Source: Ashinkailepas kermadecensis (lineage: Eukaryota; Arthropoda; Thecostraca; Neolepadidae). From it: a DNA stretch of 64,000 nucleotides. The DNA is taken from the NCBI GenBank assembly GCA_034440615.1, contig JAOTOM010002324.1:1-64000 (forward strand), given 5' to 3'. This document shows positions 60,321-64,000 of this stretch, in pieces. A program made the position numbers and the translations under genes. Numbering within the stretch: position 1 is the stretch's first letter; each line of letters starts with the position of its first letter. The notes under the pieces were generated by a model that was not told the DNA's origin, did no database searches, and worked only from the letters and a program-made list of their open reading frames with translations.

Positions 60321-61880
60321 GCTGCTATCCTCCCAGATGGGCTACTGAACCGAGGCCCTGCTTCGGTGTTCTATTTTGGACCCGTTGCGTCTTTCTTGGT
60401 ATATGGTTGTGTCTTATGGCTCGAATTCATTTTTGTTATGGGCATAATACATTTTCGAAACCCCTGCTCGTTTTAAGGTTTTGTTGCTTTTTGTGCACCG
60501 ATGATTTTTTTTACGTGTCTGGGCGTTTTCGAAGATCCCGATGTGTTCATTTAGCGCCAGGTCTTTTTGTTAGTTTTGGAACTATGTTGCCTTTCGCGGC
60601 CCCAGACTCTTTTTCAGGCCCTTGTGCGTTCTCATGGCCCCTGTGTGCCTTGAGAGCCTTCGGTGTATTTCTTTTATAGCTTCCGGTATGTTTATTTATG
60701 GCTGCAACGCATGCGTTAAGGCCCTGTCGCTTTTTGTGAGGCTCTGTGCGCTTTAGAGGGCCAGTTGATGTTCGGCCACCGTTGTGCTCTTAGGGTCCCG
60801 CTGTGTTTATTTGGGGCTTCTGACGCACATTTGTGGGCCTCAGTACGATTTCGGGGCTTCGGTGCGATGTTTCTGGGTCCCACCTCGATTTTTAGAGATC
60901 CGGTATGTTTTACGGTGCCGTACGCAATTTGTGAAGGCATCTGCTAATATGTTCGGTGCTCCAGAGCCATTTTCCTGACCCGAACATATATTTGTTGGAA
61001 TCCCTCCTTATTTTGGAGGGCTCCAGCTTGATTTTTTCAGAAACCGATCCGGTTTTGTGGTCACACTGTGCTTACATGTGGCCCTAGACGCCAATTTTTG
61101 GTAGGCTCGACTGGACTACCGATGGGAATTGTGGGTCCCGAGCGCGTTATTTTTGGGGACCGGTTCGAGTTTGTGGGACGCGTTGTACTTAGCTGTGGCA
61201 CCAACGCGATTTTGACGGTTCCTGTGGCAAATGTTCGGGCCTGTGAGCGAGTTTTCCGAGGCTCGCCGTATTTATTTGGAAACCCCTACGCGAATTCTGG
61301 TAGACCGACGCAAATTTTCGTGGCCCCAGCGCGACTTTTGGGGCCCCGGCACGATTCTTTGGAGCTTATCCCTCTCAGGATGGAGGGGGCATTGGCCCCT
61401 TTGATATAGCACTGCGGCCACTGAAGGAGTTTTTTTTGTCCCAGAGTGACATTCTGGTTAAGGATTGATTTTTGGGGCAGCTGCAACTTTTGGGGTCCCG
61501 GCAGACCTAGGCCTCCAGTGTGATTTTCAAGTGGTGCGACGGGATTAAAAAAAAGTCCGATGTGATCTTTTGGGCCCCGACGTAAATTTTTGGATCCTTA
61601 GCGCGAGCTTTAGCGGCCTCGACACTTGTTGGTGGTCCAATACGTTTTGGGGGCTTTTGGCGTCATTGTTGGGGCCCAGAGTAATTATCCATGTCCGGAT
61701 TGTTTTTCGTTGCTCCGGCTTCATTTGTTTTGGTCCCAATGAGATTGTTGGGCACGGTACGACCTGTCGTGCCCCTACCGTGATTTTCATGGTCCGGGCG
61801 TGAATTTTTGGTACCCCCAGGCTCAGTATGACTTTCAGGGGCCCCGTCCGGATCTTTTGGGTGCCCATATCGTGATTTTG
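60320..61880. repeat. Large degenerate GC-rich array (gcgattttggggcccc)
   Basis: Some 50 loose units of 25-35 bp share gcgattttt, ggggccc and ggtgcg. The motif is that of 24,240-25,080 in the opposite direction. Frames across it are short and overlapping. The region has no spliced gene structure. Confidence 0.7.
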
Positions 61881-61924
61881 AAGTACCCCGGCACGACTCA
61901 TACTATTTCTTAGGGGCTTCTTCT

Positions 61925-62175
61925 TGCAAATTTGTATGGGCGCTACATGACCGATGCAGTCAAGACAAGACAAGACAAGACATGTATTAAGGCCATCCAC
62001 AATTAGCTCGTGGCTATTACTGCCCCACGTCATGCAAATAAAAAGAGGTCGGCAGAAGTATCATACATTCAGATATCGTCTACGAGCAGTCATAAAAGCA
62101 GACACATAAATAAGGCGCTAAGTGCCTCCACAATCCATGCGCCCTAAAGCCCTAATAACTAACTAACTAACTTCT
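61925..62175 (+). repeat. Two SINE-tail hairpin domains around a 150-bp spacer
   Basis: At 61,929 tgggcgctacatgaccgatg followed by cagtc is the first part of the tail hairpin. At 62,118-62,175 aaggcgctaagtgcctccac, then atgcgccctaaagccctaat, then aactaactaactaac is a complete tail with its own hairpin. The spacer begins with a caagacaagacaagacaaga run. The arrangement may be a longer SINE whose body lies between two tail units. Confidence 0.55.
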
Positions 62176-63180
62176 TGCAAATTATAGGCATCCTCTCGCG
62201 TCTTAGGGGTCTCGTCTCATTTCCTTGAGCCTTTTTACCGGTTTTTGATGTCTCCTTGTGTGTCCTACCCTCCTTCATATTCAATGGTCCATACTCCCGT
62301 CTTGGAAGACCTCTTGCATCCTGGGGCCCCTTTAACATGGCATGGGGCTTCCCCTCATGTTCCAGGGGCATTTTCTGCCAAATTAGGGGCCTGCTGCCAC
62401 GCCTCGTGCGCCTCCTCCTTTATCCTGGCAAAGCCTTACCCGTCTTGATGGATCTTCATTTTGGAAACCTCACCTCCCTGCATACCTGCTAGCACTCCCA
62501 TCTTAAAGACCTCCTCTCATTTCCTGGGAACTCGACCCACCTCATCGAGCGCTTCTCGAAAGCCGTCACGGCGAAGGGAACACAGGGGTACCACAAGTTC
62601 GCACCAGTGACCCACAGAACCGAAATAGTTCATTAACTGTCTAAGGATGCGGGGCGTGTGTTAATCGAAGTTGGGTGAAGTGAGACGTGCTGGTGTGCGC
62701 GCTGATACAGATTGTGTTGATTAATATTATCGCAGTGACAGATCATCAGTCTGCACTGGGATTCTGACGAGGTATGGGATGATCTGCAGATCTGTAGATC
62801 ATGACATTGCATTACATGATAAGACTACTGCAACACCTTATTGTATTGCATCGCATTGTGTAATTATGCTACTTTATTTTATTACACTGATGTAGACAGC
62901 TCACGCTCCAATTCGATTTATTTCAGGCTCAACATGTCTCGATGAATGCGTCCGCGCCAAAGTTGTTCTCAAATAGTTCACGATGAATACGCTTACTCAG
63001 TCAATGACGTTCATTTTTTCGTTTCTAGAATGTGGGGTTTGAAACACCAGAAAGTTGATATTACAGTGGTTGGCGGGGTTATAATCCATTCAGTGTTGTC
63101 GGTGAAATATGATCATACATTTTTATATACAAGATACAGTGGATCATGACGAGTTCAGCGGTATGTAGCTTTGTGCAATT
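62176..63180. other. No gene recognised
   Basis: Loose repeats of cttgcatcctggggccc type to about 62,540, then unique sequence. The frame at 62,946-63,149 has no recognisable domain. Confidence 0.5.
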
Positions 63181-64000
63181 TGTGTTACTCTTCGTTGAGT
63201 TCCAGGCCTGCAAAGAGCTCGGTGACCACTCAAATATGTCCGAGGCTATAACTCCTTAACCGTTGCTCGGATTTTTCTCAAAATTGCATAGCAGCTGGAA
63301 TATAATGACAAACTTACTCTATAGGAGTATTTTCCTTGGAATATGAAGTGTAGGCTTATATTTTGGCCCCTTCACTTGTCAATTTGTCGTGGAATGGGCC
63401 ACCTACTACAATTCGGAGGAATTTCTGCCATTTCTGTTTAACCCTTGACCTCGCAACGAGTTAGAACACTTGTGCAACACATCACTCAATATCAGATGAC
63501 TAACATTCTCATCCCCTCACGTGCCTCGAACGTCAAAAGGCTTGTATTTCAGTAACATGTCGTTATAAACACATCATAACCGGCCGCGATAAACTAGCAC
63601 AAAAACAACCATGCATGTCTAATTTAGAACGGATATGTAGAGTTTTAGGGACAAAACACTATTTTTATGTTTTACCCCGAAAGATAAAACATCGAACTTC
63701 GTTTCTACACTTTTTCAAATCGCAATGTGACTGTCCCGGAGGTTAAATTGGGTCATGTGACTAAGTAACGATTTCAAGGAATCCGTAAGCGGAAATTCAG
63801 GAATAACCAAAATATGCAGTGTAATTTTGTGAGTTCACCGATATATGCTTTTGCATAATTCTGTTTGTTCTTCATTGTGTTAAGAACCTCAAAATACACC
63901 ATTGTTAGGTGGCATCTCAGAAATGCCAGAGGCTATAGCTCCTTGACCATTGAACTGCTCTTTCTAAAAACGGCATATCTGGATTCAGTGCATCAGATAA
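63181..64000. repeat. Diverged direct repeat, spacing about 680 bp
   Basis: gaggctataactccttaacc near 63,242 recurs as gaggctatagctccttgacc near 63,931. The sequence before it (ttgtgttactcttcgttgag against ctgtttgttcttcattgtgt) is also alike. The second copy runs off the window end, so a tandem satellite may continue outside. Confidence 0.5.

Overview
The window looks like arthropod nuclear DNA, possibly crustacean or chelicerate. The grounds are interrupted genes with GT-AG introns, many short runs of the arthropod telomere pentamer TTAGG, 8-bp target duplications around hAT-like DNA transposons, tRNA-derived SINEs, and decayed CR1-like and RNase H-bearing LINEs. There are no operons and no compact gene order. 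Nearly everything in the first 43 kb and the last 5 kb is repeats, dead transposons or unassigned intergenic DNA. The species cannot be named from sequence alone.

The one host gene I can support lies on the + strand at about 44,554-58,232. It is a nine-exon homologue of CABLES (Cdk5 and Abl enzyme substrate, with a cyclin-like C-terminus). The intron phases fit at all eight junctions and give a 526-residue protein. The last four exons align essentially without gaps to the conserved C-terminus of vertebrate CABLES1/2. Exon 1 carries the conserved RR.LAALAFLSNISLDG block. Exons 2-4 are placed mainly by phase and splice signals and are less certain.

The oddest property of the window is the structure of that gene. 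At many of its exon edges the DNA has been tandemly multiplied, and the repeat unit spans the splice site itself. Examples are a 66-bp unit holding the start codon, a 31-bp unit holding the exon 1 donor, a 71-bp unit holding the exon 3 acceptor, a 49-bp unit holding the exon 5 acceptor, copies of the exon 8 and exon 9 acceptors with coding sequence attached, a copy of the exon 7 donor, and a 67-bp unit holding the stop codon. Intron 1 also holds a 2.1-kb array of 39-bp units with a 469-bp higher-order duplication and a 34-bp array that can fold into alternating hairpins.

Layout: 1-5 kb, a long-inverted-repeat element and TTAGG-bearing modules; 5-8 kb, a diverged direct duplication and a tRNA-like SINE; 8.8-17.7 kb, GC-rich minisatellites plus a segmental repeat, one copy of which is split by a 2.96-kb hAT-like insertion; 17.7-23 kb, dispersed repeats; 24-26.4 kb, a GGGCCCC-rich array, a 474-bp hAT-like element and a SINE; 27-30.8 kb, unassigned DNA and microsatellites; 31-35 kb, two LINE relics; 35.7 kb, a GC-rich promoter-like cluster; 36.8-37.3 kb, a 440-bp palindrome; 37.6-39 kb, another LINE; 40-43.8 kb, LINE and hAT relics and a transposon with long terminal inverted repeats around a broken transposase-like gene; 44-58.2 kb, CABLES; 58.2-62.2 kb, hairpins and a second GC-rich array; 62.2-64 kb, unassigned DNA.

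A second general observation concerns the SINEs. Their 3' tail is a small hairpin domain that also occurs alone. One solo copy is a clean 49-bp insertion with a perfect 15-bp target duplication. The stem sequence differs between copies while mostly keeping base pairing.
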